From the NCBI GenBank assembly GCA_019636285.1, contig JAHBXV010000002.1, positions 1 through 64,000 on the forward strand: a DNA stretch of 64,000 nt, read 5' to 3'. This DNA comes from Planctomycetaceae bacterium. GTDB lineage: Bacteria > Planctomycetota > Planctomycetia > Planctomycetales > Planctomycetaceae. Position 1 is the stretch's first letter, and each line of letters begins with the position of its first letter. The notes under the pieces were generated by a model. It was not told the DNA's origin and did no database searches. It worked only from the letters and a program-made list of their open reading frames with translations. A program made the translations under genes and the position numbers. Positions 1 through 8,223 of this stretch are shown here, piece after piece.

Positions 1-182
1 TCCGAGAGCCGAGTCTGCACCCGCAGGCTGCGTCGCACGCACCGCAGGGTCTTCAGATGCGATTCGACCAGCCGTTTGATCAGTGGCGCGAAAAACCTCG
101 CCACCTGCCAACTGACGAAGATGAACAGGAGCAATAGCCCTGTCGGCAAACCGAATCGCTCTATCGCGGTGTACCAGTCCAT
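1..182 (-). CDS. Small phage membrane protein, partial (runs off the window edge)
   Basis: An ATG at 180-182 opens a frame that is still open at base 1, giving 60 residues beginning MDWYTAIERF. Residues 12 to 26 (LPTGLLLLFIFVSW) form one strong membrane segment, followed by a basic tail rich in Arg and Lys. It starts 10 bases after the preceding small membrane gene, so the two look like one operon. Its position after the tail-completion genes would suit a lysis or tail-associated membrane protein, but nothing fixes the function. Confidence 0.5.
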   Translation of the reverse strand, partial: MDWYTAIERFGLPTGLLLLFIFVSWQVARFFAPLIKRLVESHLKTLRCVRRSLRVQTRLS

Positions 183-192
183 GGCGAGACTC

Positions 193-462
193 TCAGAGCC
201 ACTCGTTCTCGTCTTCGACGTCTTCGTTCAGCGGTTCATCCGGCGTGGTCTCGATCGCCTTCTGAATCGCGTTGGCGATGCAGGCGATGGCCCCCGTCAG
301 GACCGCCGCCGTGATCGCGCTGAGCTGAGCACCGGACAGCGCGTCGATCAGCGTCGTCGACGCGATTCCGACGAGACTGAGGAGTGCCGACTTGACATGC
401 GTGTTCGCAGGCAGGCTCACCAGCCATGCCAGCAGAACAGACCAGAGGACTTGCCAGTTCAT
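193..462 (-). CDS. Small phage membrane protein, holin-like
   Basis: The 89-residue product has two likely membrane segments, around residues 5-18 and 40-66, and an acidic C-terminus (DEPLNEDVEDENEWL). The start at 462 is chosen because GAAGGAG precedes it at good spacing; a longer upstream reading of the same frame lies inside the gp10-like gene. Two short hydrophobic segments and a charged tail in a phage late operon are typical of class II holins, but this is inference from shape only. No lysin gene is visible in the window. Confidence 0.55.
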   Translation of the reverse strand: MNWQVLWSVLLAWLVSLPANTHVKSALLSLVGIASTTLIDALSGAQLSAITAAVLTGAIACIANAIQKAIETTPDEPLNEDVEDENEWL

Positions 463-472
463 TTGTGCTCCT

Positions 473-1030
473 TCACTGAAACAGGCCACGAAACATCTCG
501 GGGGACTTGTCGCGCTCGGCATCGAACGCCGGTCCCATATACGGGCGAGGCTGAATCCTCGTCCGACGCACAAAGCGGCGACCGTCGCGGCGGCGACGGG
601 CCACCGAGACCTCTCCCCCTTCTTCCAGCGTTCGCGGCGCCCCGCTCGATTTGTTGAGCTTGGCCGGTCCGATGACGACGCTTTGCGGTTGGGGGTCGTA
701 CCCAAACAGAATCCAGCCCCGCAGCAGGCCGGTCACATCACGAGGCGGTTCACCAGGTCGCGAGGGCGCCTTGCCGCGACGTGGTGGGCGACGGCCTTGC
801 TCCCGGGCAACCTTCGCGTCCTGTTTCCATTTCGCGCGAGCTTCTTTCGGCATGTCCGACAGACGCATCTGCCGAGGCTTCCGAATCGAACTCTTCGCAC
901 GGCGTTGGACGAACGCCCCGACCCGGCTGAGCGCCTTGAGACGAGCCCGGTCCACGCCCTTCTCGATCTTGACCCGATCGAAGAACATTGACTTCGCGTC
1001 GCGAATGGTGAACTGCGCGGCGAGCATCAT
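473..1030 (-). CDS. HK97 gp10-like tail completion protein
   Basis: This 185-residue basic protein has the layout of the HK97-gp10 family of neck/tail-completion proteins. An N-terminal helix with RVGAFVQRRAKSSIRK is followed by a Pro-rich PSRPGEPP turn, a strand with VVIGPAKL, a LEEGG motif and a C-terminal PRPYMGPAFD. The family sits between head-closure proteins and the tail tube in siphophages. There are two adjacent ATG codons (1030 and 1027) behind GGGAGG, and the second has the better spacing. It overlaps the gene before it by four bases, as expected for a translationally coupled late operon. Confidence 0.75.
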   Translation of the reverse strand: MMLAAQFTIRDAKSMFFDRVKIEKGVDRARLKALSRVGAFVQRRAKSSIRKPRQMRLSDMPKEARAKWKQDAKVAREQGRRPPRRGKAPSRPGEPPRDVTGLLRGWILFGYDPQPQSVVIGPAKLNKSSGAPRTLEEGGEVSVARRRRDGRRFVRRTRIQPRPYMGPAFDAERDKSPEMFRGLFQ

Positions 1031-1470
1031 CCCACCTCCCGATTCGCACGGCAGGTCAGCGTGATGACGCTCAGGAACTGGTGCTTGGCCCGGAGACGCT
1101 CCGGGTCGTAGAGCAGCTTGGAATCCCGCTTCTCCACGAACGCATCGAGCTCTTCCGTCAGCCAGGACCGGTTGCGGAAGGAATCGCGAATCTCCTCCCC
1201 CAACTGAATCAGGGGATCGATGGTCGCATTCGCGAAGTTGGCGACCTTCTGCACGAGCGCCACATGCACCTGGTGAAGCTCGCCGTCTGTCTCCTGGTCG
1301 ACCGCTTCGGACTCGATTTCCGCCGGCATCACCCAGGCCTTGAGCGTGGTGCTCCCTTCCAGCTTCACCGGCAGGACGTAACCCCGCTCGGCCGTCAGCG
1401 CAAGGCTGAACGCCGCGCCGTTCAAATCGGCGACGATCGCATCAGCCAGAGCGACGGGAACGGCAGACAT
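1027..1470 (-). CDS. Phage neck/tail-completion protein, family not recognised
   Basis: The 147-residue product begins with MSAVPVALADAIVADLN and has no membrane segment. Its position between a head-closure-like gene and a gp10-like gene is where siphophages keep a minor head-tail connector, which is the reason for the call. The ATG at 1470 is preferred; a GTG at 1476 overlaps the stop of the upstream gene and is possible. The C-terminus overlaps the gp10-like start. I do not recognise a named family from the sequence. Confidence 0.55.
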   Translation of the reverse strand: MSAVPVALADAIVADLNGAAFSLALTAERGYVLPVKLEGSTTLKAWVMPAEIESEAVDQETDGELHQVHVALVQKVANFANATIDPLIQLGEEIRDSFRNRSWLTEELDAFVEKRDSKLLYDPERLRAKHQFLSVITLTCRANREVG

Positions 1471-1472
1471 GG

Positions 1473-1820
1473 TCACACGATCCGCTTGGAATGAATCCGC
1501 AGCACGGTCTGGGTCGGGTCAATCGAATAGCACTCGTCGTCGTACGGCAGGACCTCGAACTGTTCGGTTCCCGCTTCGATCACATCACCCCGTTCGGGCC
1601 GGGTGATTTCGTCCGAAATAACCAGCTCCTCGGCGAGCCCCAGCCAGTCGAGACCGGTCCAGTTGTCCTCGACGTCGTCCAGGGCCGAGACCATCTCGGA
1701 GCGGCCACGAATCAGCGTGAGGCTGACCGTGGCAGCGCCCCGACGATAGATGCACGCCGTGCCGTGCAATTGGCGGGCGGTCTTAAAGGCACGGCGTGCG
1801 GATTTGGCGAGCAACGACAT
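1473..1820 (-). CDS. Phage head-closure-like protein
   Basis: This 115-residue protein lies directly downstream of the major capsid gene. It starts with a basic helix (MSLLAKSARRAFKTARQ) followed by beta-rich sequence ending in LRIHSKRIV, as in small head-tail joining proteins. The start at 1820 follows AAGGGTGACCGG; the frame is open further upstream but that part lies inside the capsid gene. One of the eight ATTTCGNNCGAAAT palindromes (1606-1619) lies inside the coding sequence and encodes part of VISDEI. The exact family is uncertain. Confidence 0.6.
   Translation of the reverse strand: MSLLAKSARRAFKTARQLHGTACIYRRGAATVSLTLIRGRSEMVSALDDVEDNWTGLDWLGLAEELVISDEITRPERGDVIEAGTEQFEVLPYDDECYSIDPTQTVLRIHSKRIV
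1606..1619. repeat. Palindromic site 1, ATTTCGTCCGAAAT
   Basis: This copy lies inside the head-closure-like gene. Centre TC; flanks gggtg and aacca. It matches the shared ATTTCGNNCGAAAT pattern exactly in all 12 fixed bases. Confidence 0.85.
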
Positions 1821-1830
1821 CCGGTCACCC

Positions 1831-2796
1831 TTAGGCGGCCAGCAGGGTTTCCGTGCTGCCGATCTGGTCCGTGACCACGATTGGAATGCCGTCGACGTCG
1901 ACCGGACGCGGGGCCGGAGTGCCGGTCGCATTCGTCGCCGTGCGGGACGCTCGCAGCTGCTTCAGCGAGCGACGGTTCATCGCGATCAGATTCGGCTGAC
2001 GGCTGGCCGGGAACCGGGACAACGCTTCATAGATCAGCGCGTCCGTCAATCCCTTGCCGCTGTCGGCGGTCAGGTTGCAGATGCGACCGACCGAGTACTT
2101 CGAACCGATCTGCAGGCCGAGCCAGCCTTCGATTGGCGTGTAGTAGGCGGGGTAATGCTTGCCGTCCCCGTCCGACTTCTGAATGACCACGGTGTCGCCG
2201 ATCATCAGATCGATCGAATCGCCAGCTTCGCCCGACTGCCCGGCTCCGATCAGGGTGCAGTCGGTGCCATCCCCGTTCGTGCGAATCAGGTAGACCGACG
2301 AGCCCGTGGCGGCCGTCGTCCCGGTGGCGTTGACCACCATTTCATCCGCCAGCGCGTTGAGCGTATCGGCGTCAGCCAGACCCACGAAGCCGCCGGCATC
2401 AGCGCCGGTCCCATAGATGATCTGCCCTTCGGCCCCGGCAAAGGCGGCTTTCAGATGGCGCAGCGCTTCGCGGGCGACGAACGCGTCCGGCCCCCTGCGG
2501 TAGGCATCGGCGAGCGACTTGTCACAGTCGAAAGACGCCGCGAGGATCTTCAGAGCGATCGTCACCAGCGTGTCGGCCGATTTCTTGTTTTCGCGGCCGG
2601 CGTTCACGGCGCGAAAACCGACGACGGGAGCCCCGGTTTCCTTCAGGTACTTGTGATCCGTCCCGTTGGACGACGGTGCGGCGGCCAGCGCCGCGAGCAG
2701 GGGGGCATCCTGCAGGAGATCGGTGACGTCGATGTCCGCCAGGTTTTGATCGTTGATTTTGACCAGTTCGGTCAGACCGAGATACTCGTGAGCCAT
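1831..2796 (-). CDS. Major capsid protein
   Basis: The 321-residue product begins MAHEYLGLTELVKINDQNLA. It has the look of an HK97-fold major capsid protein of the type made without a long N-terminal delta domain: early helices, an IYGTGADAGGF segment, a beta-rich middle (DTVVIQKSDG) and a C-terminal VDVDGIPIVVTDQI strand pair. It is encoded directly after the protease/scaffold gene. The ATG at 2796 follows GAAAGGAG, which decides it against the GTG three bases upstream. The scaffold-then-capsid order supports the call more than any single motif. Confidence 0.8.
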   Translation of the reverse strand: MAHEYLGLTELVKINDQNLADIDVTDLLQDAPLLAALAAAPSSNGTDHKYLKETGAPVVGFRAVNAGRENKKSADTLVTIALKILAASFDCDKSLADAYRRGPDAFVAREALRHLKAAFAGAEGQIIYGTGADAGGFVGLADADTLNALADEMVVNATGTTAATGSSVYLIRTNGDGTDCTLIGAGQSGEAGDSIDLMIGDTVVIQKSDGDGKHYPAYYTPIEGWLGLQIGSKYSVGRICNLTADSGKGLTDALIYEALSRFPASRQPNLIAMNRRSLKQLRASRTATNATGTPAPRPVDVDGIPIVVTDQIGSTETLLAA

Positions 2797-2863
2797 CACC
2801 GGCTCCTTTCAGTTGGGGACACAGGACAGAGCAGGACGCGGCGGCCGCAATCGCGGCGGGCAA

Positions 2864-4048
2864 TCAACTGGCGGTGGGCATCGAGATCAGCGAGGCCAGG
2901 CCCGTCTTCTTCTTGGCTCCGGCGTTGCCGTCGCCGCTCGTCGAGACGGGATCGGTTTCGCCGCGATCCAGGGAGGCGAGCTTGGCGGTCAGCTCTTCCA
3001 CGTCCTTTCGGCTCGCGGTCAACTGCGCCTCGAGGACCACGGCGTGGGCCTCCAGCGCCTGTTCCCAGGACTTGCCCGACGTGAACCAGGCCGTGCCGTG
3101 TTCGGCTCCGAACCGGGTCACATAGCGGTTCAGTTCGGCCGCGAAGTGTTCCCGGCCTTCCGCCGGTTTCGTTTCACCGGCCGGCGGGTTCCCGGTCTGT
3201 GGCGTCGTCGCCGTACTCATGGCTTCATCCTTGTTCACGACTGACAAACGATGTCGCTCAAGAAACTTGGCGACGAACGACTGCACCCGCTGCGGATGCA
3301 CGTCGAAGGAACTTGCGACCGGGGGTTCCTCGGTGAGCCCCAGCGCAAACGACAGCAGGGATTCCGCCTCATCGGCGATCGCATCGCCTCGGCGGAAAAG
3401 CCCGTTCGGGTTCGCGGCCGGAGAGTCGACGATGTCGACCGCTCGGAGCGCGGAGAGCCGCGCATGCCGCAGGTGTTTCGTGTTCTCGGCGTCGGGAGAA
3501 CGAAACCGCATTCGCTTCACCGGCTGACCGCGCCAGTCGGTCTCTTCCACCTCCTGGAGGTGATCGTTCTCGAATTCGTCCTCGGCATCGAAATCGTGAG
3601 CGAACACGATCGACGCCCCGAACGCGGCCGCGTCCTCGGTGGCGAGCTGCATCACGTAGGCGGCCAGGTCGCCGTCCGGGCTGCGATGGGCGCTTTGGGC
3701 CAGGTGCAGATCCGCGCGGATCGTGTCGCCGTCAACGGTCGCCTTGTGGGCACGCCCCAGATATTTGCCCAGCCCATCGGCCGACAATCCGGGGTGAGTG
3801 AACCGCGACTTGGCCCCGCCCTGCTCGGCATTCAGCGAGTCGGCCACTTGCTGCAGGAACGTCTTGTCGATCCACAGATCGTGCCCCAGCGCCTCGCCGC
3901 GGGTGATGACGGCAAAGCCCCGAATGAGACCGGAGCCGAACTCTCCCCCTTCCGGCTCAACGGGGATGTCGGCCGGGGAGATCCCGCGAGCCAGTGTCCC
4001 TCGACCGAATTCGGCGGGGTCGCCAAGTTTGTCACGCGTCGCGGGCAT
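2864..4048 (-). CDS. Prohead maturation protease with fused scaffold domain
   Basis: The 394-residue protein has an N-terminal protease-like half (about 1-230), with a candidate catalytic His in SRFTHPG and a Ser in AAFGASIVF, as in the assemblin-type phage prohead proteases. The C-terminal part (about 275-394) is Ala/Glu/Lys-rich and helical, which suits a scaffold. A methionine at about residue 276 (MSTATTPQTG) is preceded by AAGGA at good spacing, so a separate scaffold could be made from the same frame. The start overlaps the end of the split portal gene by 17 bases, so in an intact phage the two would be coupled. Confidence 0.75.
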   Translation of the reverse strand: MPATRDKLGDPAEFGRGTLARGISPADIPVEPEGGEFGSGLIRGFAVITRGEALGHDLWIDKTFLQQVADSLNAEQGGAKSRFTHPGLSADGLGKYLGRAHKATVDGDTIRADLHLAQSAHRSPDGDLAAYVMQLATEDAAAFGASIVFAHDFDAEDEFENDHLQEVEETDWRGQPVKRMRFRSPDAENTKHLRHARLSALRAVDIVDSPAANPNGLFRRGDAIADEAESLLSFALGLTEEPPVASSFDVHPQRVQSFVAKFLERHRLSVVNKDEAMSTATTPQTGNPPAGETKPAEGREHFAAELNRYVTRFGAEHGTAWFTSGKSWEQALEAHAVVLEAQLTASRKDVEELTAKLASLDRGETDPVSTSGDGNAGAKKKTGLASLISMPTAS

Positions 4049-4469
4049 CGATCACCTCCATCGCCGGGGGTGGCCCCGGATCAAAGCTGAGCTGCACGCC
4101 TTTGGACTCGGCGTAGGCCTTCGCCTCGGCGATCTGGTCGATGTTCTCGTAGAAATCCCCGCGACCGCGTTCCTTGCAGATCCGCTGCGGGTTATCGAGA
4201 CCGGCCCCGATGGCCTTCAGATCGCCGGTGATCTCCTTCGCCGGATCCCACCAGGGCATCCCCGTGGGAACCCACTCGATCGGCAGCGTGCCGAGGTTGT
4301 AGCTCTTCGGCAGCGTGATCCAGCCGTCCTGGATGGCCAGCTGCAGCCGCCAGCGGGTCAGGTGGTACCGGAGGGCGAGCGAGTCCCGGCGCTTGTCGAT
4401 GCAGCTCCGGTCGTAGTTCATCCAGCCGCCGCGCGAACCGAAGAAGTTCGTGTGAGACTCGTCGTAAAA
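4032..4469 (-). pseudogene. Portal protein, C-terminal fragment (cut by insertion)
   Basis: From the Phe codon at 4467-4469 to the stop at 4032 this encodes 145 residues beginning FYDESHTNFFGSRGGW. That is the typical sequence just after the DIPFS-type motif of lambda-family portal proteins. The matching N-terminal part is at 16646-17637. The reading frame continues a few codons upstream into the inserted DNA (MKKNGVVHTS) but these codons are foreign. Translation of this fragment alone would lack the wing and stem regions, so it is almost certainly non-functional while the insert is present. Confidence 0.88.
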
Positions 4470-4482
4470 GGAGGTATGAACA
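4455..4482. other. attL-type junction of the 12-kb element
   Basis: Portal coding sequence (GACTCGTCGT on the plus strand) runs into AAAAGGAGGTATG, which is foreign. Joined with the right junction through the A-run it restores the portal frame as ...M-P-F-S-F-Y-D-E-S. The recombinase gene ends 72 bases further in, as is usual for serine-integrase elements. Confidence 0.82.
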
Positions 4483-4541
4483 ACCCCGTTTTTCTTCAAA
4501 TGCCACGCAAACTCTGAGGTGGCAATTGGTTGTGCCGCTAG

Positions 4542-6347
4542 CTATTGGGCAGCGATTTGCCAGCCAGACCCCGGAATGTATTCGATCAGCCCAGCCAGCC
4601 CGCCACGCCGGGCGTGATACGCGGCGCTGCTCAGCGAAAACTGATGAGCAAGTTCGGTCGCGCGGACCGGCCGTCCGGCCCGGCGAATGTAGTCCACCAG
4701 ATGGACGTACGGCTGGCTGGGATCGAACTCCCAATCGTCAAATGGAATTGGCCCGTCTGGCGTGAGGGCTTCATGAAATTCCACTTTTCCCGAGACCGCT
4801 TTCAAAGTGACTGCGGCATCCTGGCGAACCTGCTTCCAAACCGTGATTCGAGTCAGAGACTGCCGTAGCGCAGCGGCAAGCATTGGCCGGTTAGCCAGTT
4901 CCAGATGATCCCGGATGGTTTGCAGATTGCCGACCGCCCGCAACAGATCGCTGGAGGCCACAGAAGAAATCGCCAAGCCGTCCACGCGCGCTAGGAGAGC
5001 CTTTTCCTGCTCCCGCCAAGATGACAAGAGCCGCTTAATGCCGTCGAAATTTTCGGCATCCGCCAAGGCAAGGTTCTGTGTTCCCCGTTCGATCTTCCTG
5101 CGGACTTCGGATAGCTGCTGCTTCTCCAAACTGGGAGCGCCGCGCCGAGCTTCCAATTCACGAGCCGCCTTGACCAGTTCGGCCTGATTTCGGTCGCACA
5201 GAATATGCTTTCTGACAAGGCGCAACACCATGCGTTCTAAGGCGTCCGCATCGATCATCGGATGGACTGGGCAATCGCTCAGTCCGGTCGTCGACGCATG
5301 GCAGCGGTAGCGTCGTAGGGGGCCGTTGCAATAACTTGGATGCGAGTACAGCGAACCCGCCATCGGCGCCCCGCAATGGCCGCAAACGACCAGCCCGGAG
5401 AGCAAATAGCGACCGGGATCACGCGCGGCACATTCGTGGCCGGTCGCTTCCAAAACCTCTTGGACGGCTTCGAAAGTAGGCAGATCGACAATTCCCGGAT
5501 GAGCATCCCGGACATAGATTGTCTCTTCTTCGATTCGGGCAAACTTTCCTCGCGGTGAGAATCCGAATCGCAGCACTCCGGCATAAACTGGATTGCGAAG
5601 AATGCGAAACAGCTTCGAAGGCGTGAATGGTCGCCCCTTCCGCGTCCGAAGCCCCGCTCGGTTCCATTCGATCGCCAGGCTGCGGGCCGATCGCCCCTTC
5701 AAAACCCCGTCGAAGGCCGAACGAATGGCATCGACGAGTCGAGGATCGCTCGTGGGAATCAGTCGCGACGTCCAAGACTTCGGCCGGGAGAACGATTCGC
5801 CGTACACCACGCGGCGAACAACCGCCCCGCTTTCGTCCACAATCTCCCGGTCAAAGCCGAAAGGAGTCGTCACCAGATGAATCCCCTGTCTCGCCTTCAT
5901 TTCCCGGCCCGACAGAGAACGCTGCGCTAGACGCACGGATTCTGAACGAGCCTCATGCTGCCCAACGATGGCGGTTAACAGGCCGGAAAGATCGTCGAAG
6001 CGGATTTCGCCGCGCTGGCAGGTCACCAGACGAACACCGGCGTCTCGTAGCAATCGCCAATGGAGCATGGCGTCGAGGGCATCTTCCCGCGAGAAGCGAC
6101 TCTGCTCATACATGAGAACGGCACGAAATCGCCCGCTGGATGCATCCAGCAACAGTTGCTGAAACTGCTGCCGGTTCTTGGACTCCGTCCCCGTCTGGCC
6201 GTGATCTTCGTACCACTGAATCACCGAGAAGCCCTGGCGCTCCGCAAGTCGTTCAATTTCAGCCCTTTGTCGCGCCGGAGAATCTTCCTGTTTGTCGGTC
6301 GACATCCGGATATAGCCAACCGCTGGCATGAGAGTCTTTTCTGTCAT
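4542..6347 (-). CDS. Large serine recombinase (integrase of the portal-gene element)
   Basis: The 601-residue protein starts MTEKTLMPAVGYIRMSTDKQ. Ser16 in YIRMSTDKQ is the expected nucleophile, and QSRFSRED carries catalytic arginines. A resolvase domain (about 1-150) is followed by a recombinase domain (about 180-300), a zinc ribbon with CGHCGAPM near 330-375, a coiled-coil-like stretch near 395-445, and a C-terminal winged-helix-like tail (RATELAHQFSLSSAAYHARR) that most relatives lack. GGAGC precedes the ATG at 6347. It lies 72 bases from the element end and reads towards it, so it is the obvious enzyme for integration into, and excision from, the portal gene. Confidence 0.93.
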   Translation of the reverse strand: MTEKTLMPAVGYIRMSTDKQEDSPARQRAEIERLAERQGFSVIQWYEDHGQTGTESKNRQQFQQLLLDASSGRFRAVLMYEQSRFSREDALDAMLHWRLLRDAGVRLVTCQRGEIRFDDLSGLLTAIVGQHEARSESVRLAQRSLSGREMKARQGIHLVTTPFGFDREIVDESGAVVRRVVYGESFSRPKSWTSRLIPTSDPRLVDAIRSAFDGVLKGRSARSLAIEWNRAGLRTRKGRPFTPSKLFRILRNPVYAGVLRFGFSPRGKFARIEEETIYVRDAHPGIVDLPTFEAVQEVLEATGHECAARDPGRYLLSGLVVCGHCGAPMAGSLYSHPSYCNGPLRRYRCHASTTGLSDCPVHPMIDADALERMVLRLVRKHILCDRNQAELVKAARELEARRGAPSLEKQQLSEVRRKIERGTQNLALADAENFDGIKRLLSSWREQEKALLARVDGLAISSVASSDLLRAVGNLQTIRDHLELANRPMLAAALRQSLTRITVWKQVRQDAAVTLKAVSGKVEFHEALTPDGPIPFDDWEFDPSQPYVHLVDYIRRAGRPVRATELAHQFSLSSAAYHARRGGLAGLIEYIPGSGWQIAAQ

Positions 6348-6393
6348 GTTCAAAGCTCCGTGAAAGATGTGATTCCGCTGGAATGACGAATGG

Positions 6394-7092
6394 TTAGGAC
6401 GCAACGCGAGCAGGTGTCTTGCTCACTGATGGCTTGCGAGTGGGCTTTTCGTTCGCGGTCCGGTCCAGCCCCTTGAGCTGCATCGCCAATTGCAGGAATC
6501 GATCGGCGATGGCGTTTCGATCGTCTGGCGTCAGCCCGGCCGCGAGCTGGTCGAGGTTGGCGACAAACGAGTCGAGCGTCTGCCGGAGCGATTCGGCGGA
6601 ATCGGCCCGCACCGTGGCCACAGCCAGCGCTGCTGCAGCTCGTTCCGGCTTACGATGCTTCCCGGCCGAAGGGTTGGTCGACTGCACGCCCGCTTGCTCC
6701 AGGAGGAGTTTCACGCGGGAGAGTGTGACCGTCTCGCCGCCCCGCGCCAGTCCGACCGCTTCGTCGATCACCTTCTGCGGAACATTCTTCCGGGCTAGAG
6801 CGACAATCGCCGAGGGCTGGAATCGCTCCAGGCAATCAAGGTCGCCGAAAACCCGTGCCGCTTGCATGTAGTTGCTGACGGTCGGCTGATTCCAACAGAA
6901 CTCGACTTCGTACCAGGCGCGAAACACCGGCGCTGGCATCGATTCACGAATCTCGGTTAGCCTCCGGCCGATCTCGATCACGGCTTCCCCAGTCCTTTGG
7001 ATGAGCGCCTTGATTTCTTTCGCTCCCAACTCGGCTCGCTTCCTGAGAGCCTTGTCCGCGATCACATCGTACTGAAAAATTACCTTTGCCAT
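6394..7092 (-). CDS. DUF3102-like protein A
   Basis: This 232-residue protein has an N-terminal half that matches the DUF3102 pattern: EVIKALIQRTG-type helix, IGRRLTEIRESMPAPVFRAWYEVEFCWNQPTVSNYM. The C-terminal half is Ala/Arg-rich with a Lys-rich tail. The start at 7092 is chosen because AAAGGA is eight bases upstream, while the ATG six bases earlier is too close to it. It is the last gene of a run that begins with the tandem recombinase, 46 bases before the serine recombinase. DUF3102 proteins are common on mobile elements and are thought to be regulatory or DNA-binding; the function here is unknown. Confidence 0.6.
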   Translation of the reverse strand: MAKVIFQYDVIADKALRKRAELGAKEIKALIQRTGEAVIEIGRRLTEIRESMPAPVFRAWYEVEFCWNQPTVSNYMQAARVFGDLDCLERFQPSAIVALARKNVPQKVIDEAVGLARGGETVTLSRVKLLLEQAGVQSTNPSAGKHRKPERAAAALAVATVRADSAESLRQTLDSFVANLDQLAAGLTPDDRNAIADRFLQLAMQLKGLDRTANEKPTRKPSVSKTPARVAS

Positions 7093-7154
7093 CGCCATCG
7101 TCCTTTTACAGGAACCCACTCGAACCGCCTGTTCCACTTTGGAATGGGCACAAG

Positions 7155-7168
7155 ATTTCGCCCGAAAT
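7155..7168. repeat. Palindromic site 2, ATTTCGCCCGAAAT
   Basis: This copy lies inside the 12-kb insert, in the 78-base gap between the two DUF3102-like genes. Centre CC; flanks acaag and actca. Confidence 0.85.
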
Positions 7169-7170
7169 AC

Positions 7171-7659
7171 TCACTCGCCCAGACAGCGGGACCGCCGCCG
7201 CGTTCCGCGAAACGGGCGACGGTTCACCCGGCGCGGGGAACGCAGAAACGCCCGCCACTCGGGAGCCACAAACTGCGGGTCTGTGCGCAGGATCTCGCGG
7301 TAGGCCCGGAGCAGCGCCGCCGCCCGTTCCAGTTGCCGTCCTTCGATTCCGCTGGCCGATGCGGCTCCCGCCAGATCGGCCAGTTCGCGCGGGTCGCAAT
7401 CGTCGGCGGACGTGAACCGCTGCGCGACGTCGACGAACCACGCGGCCAGTTCCTCCGACCAGAGGAACTCGGCATGCAGCCAGGCCCGGTAGAGCGGGGG
7501 CGACAGCTCTCCGCGCACGGCCGCCAGGTGCGGCCCGATCGCCAGCGCCGCCGCCGTCAGGTCTCGCAGCGACTTCCGCGCGGCGTCGGCTTCCGAAAGC
7601 ACCAACAAACGGATCGACTCATGCGGGATCGCACGATAGGGGAACTCTGAGGGACTCAT
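7171..7659 (-). CDS. DUF3102-like protein B (short paralogue)
   Basis: The 162-residue product carries the segment IGPHLAAVRGELSPPLYRAW followed by LHAEFLWSEELAAWFVDVAQRF. This aligns by eye with IGRRLTEIRESMPAPVFRAW and the following residues of the neighbouring gene, so the pair looks like a tandem duplication. The ATG at 7659 follows GGAGG and overlaps the stop of the upstream 75-residue gene (ATGA). The C-terminus is very basic (RRVNRRPFRGTRRRSRC). Its role is unknown; two adjacent paralogues suggest a heteromer or regulatory pair. Confidence 0.6.
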   Translation of the reverse strand: MSPSEFPYRAIPHESIRLLVLSEADAARKSLRDLTAAALAIGPHLAAVRGELSPPLYRAWLHAEFLWSEELAAWFVDVAQRFTSADDCDPRELADLAGAASASGIEGRQLERAAALLRAYREILRTDPQFVAPEWRAFLRSPRRVNRRPFRGTRRRSRCLGE

Positions 7660-7883
7660 ACCGCACCTCCGATCGTCGCGTCGATCTCTTCCCGGACCGT
7701 GCCGGGGAAACGGCTCCACGCCCCCAGCAAGAGCGTGAGAACGGCATCCTGATTGTGGGCGTCCAGTCCCAATCCTTCCGCCACGAACCATGTTCGCAGC
7801 GTCGTCAGTGCGGCCCGGCCGCGTTGAGAGCGACCGAGGGTCTCTGTCGCCTTCCGAATGGCGTTTTCGTCAATGGGCTTCAT
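7656..7883 (-). CDS. Small protein of unknown family
   Basis: This 75-residue, mainly helical protein (MKPIDENAIRKATETLGRSQRG...) is wedged between the HNH gene, whose stop it overlaps by 14 bases, and the DUF3102-like gene B, whose start it overlaps by 4. No Shine-Dalgarno sequence is evident, so translation is probably coupled to the HNH gene. I recognise no domain. The tight overlaps on both sides are the main evidence that it is real. Confidence 0.55.
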   Translation of the reverse strand: MKPIDENAIRKATETLGRSQRGRAALTTLRTWFVAEGLGLDAHNQDAVLTLLLGAWSRFPGTVREEIDATIGGAV

Positions 7884-8223
7884 GGTCAGTCTCGCTTTCC
7901 AAGGGGTGGAGCTGGTGAGGAGCCAGAGACGCGCAGGCCAGTTGCAGGCGGACCAGCCATTCCGCCGGCGTCAGCGTCCCTTTGGCGGCGTTGCAGTCGC
8001 GGCAGCACAACACAAGGTTGTCCGCCCGCTGCGAGCCGCCCCGCGCGACGGGAACCAGATGGTCCAGCGTCGCGCTGTCTTCCGTCATGAACCGATCGCA
8101 GTAGAAGCAGCGGGGCCGATCGCTCCAGAGCAGTCGCCGCAACCGCGACCGCTTCCGGCGACTCAAATGGCCATCGAGCGGCGACGACCACGGATCGGGG
8201 AGAATGGGGAGGCAGATCAGCAC
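7870..8223 (-). CDS. HNH endonuclease
   Basis: The 117-residue protein has a compact HNH zinc fold: CFYCDRFM, then ATLDHLVPVARGG with the Asp-His pair, then NLVLCCRDCNAAKG. A GTG start at 8223 is chosen because GGGGAGG lies just upstream; it overlaps the stop of the tandem recombinase by seven bases. Most of a longer upstream frame is inside that recombinase and is not coding. HNH proteins of this size occur as homing or packaging nucleases. Placement right after a recombinase suggests a part in moving or protecting the element, which is inference. Confidence 0.8.
   Translation of the reverse strand: MLICLPILPDPWSSPLDGHLSRRKRSRLRRLLWSDRPRCFYCDRFMTEDSATLDHLVPVARGGSQRADNLVLCCRDCNAAKGTLTPAEWLVRLQLACASLAPHQLHPLESETDHEAH

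Noticed and set aside
1750-3084. A 444-codon plus-strand frame across the capsid genes
   Set aside because: It mirrors the capsid and protease genes and is very Arg-rich, as expected of a shadow frame.
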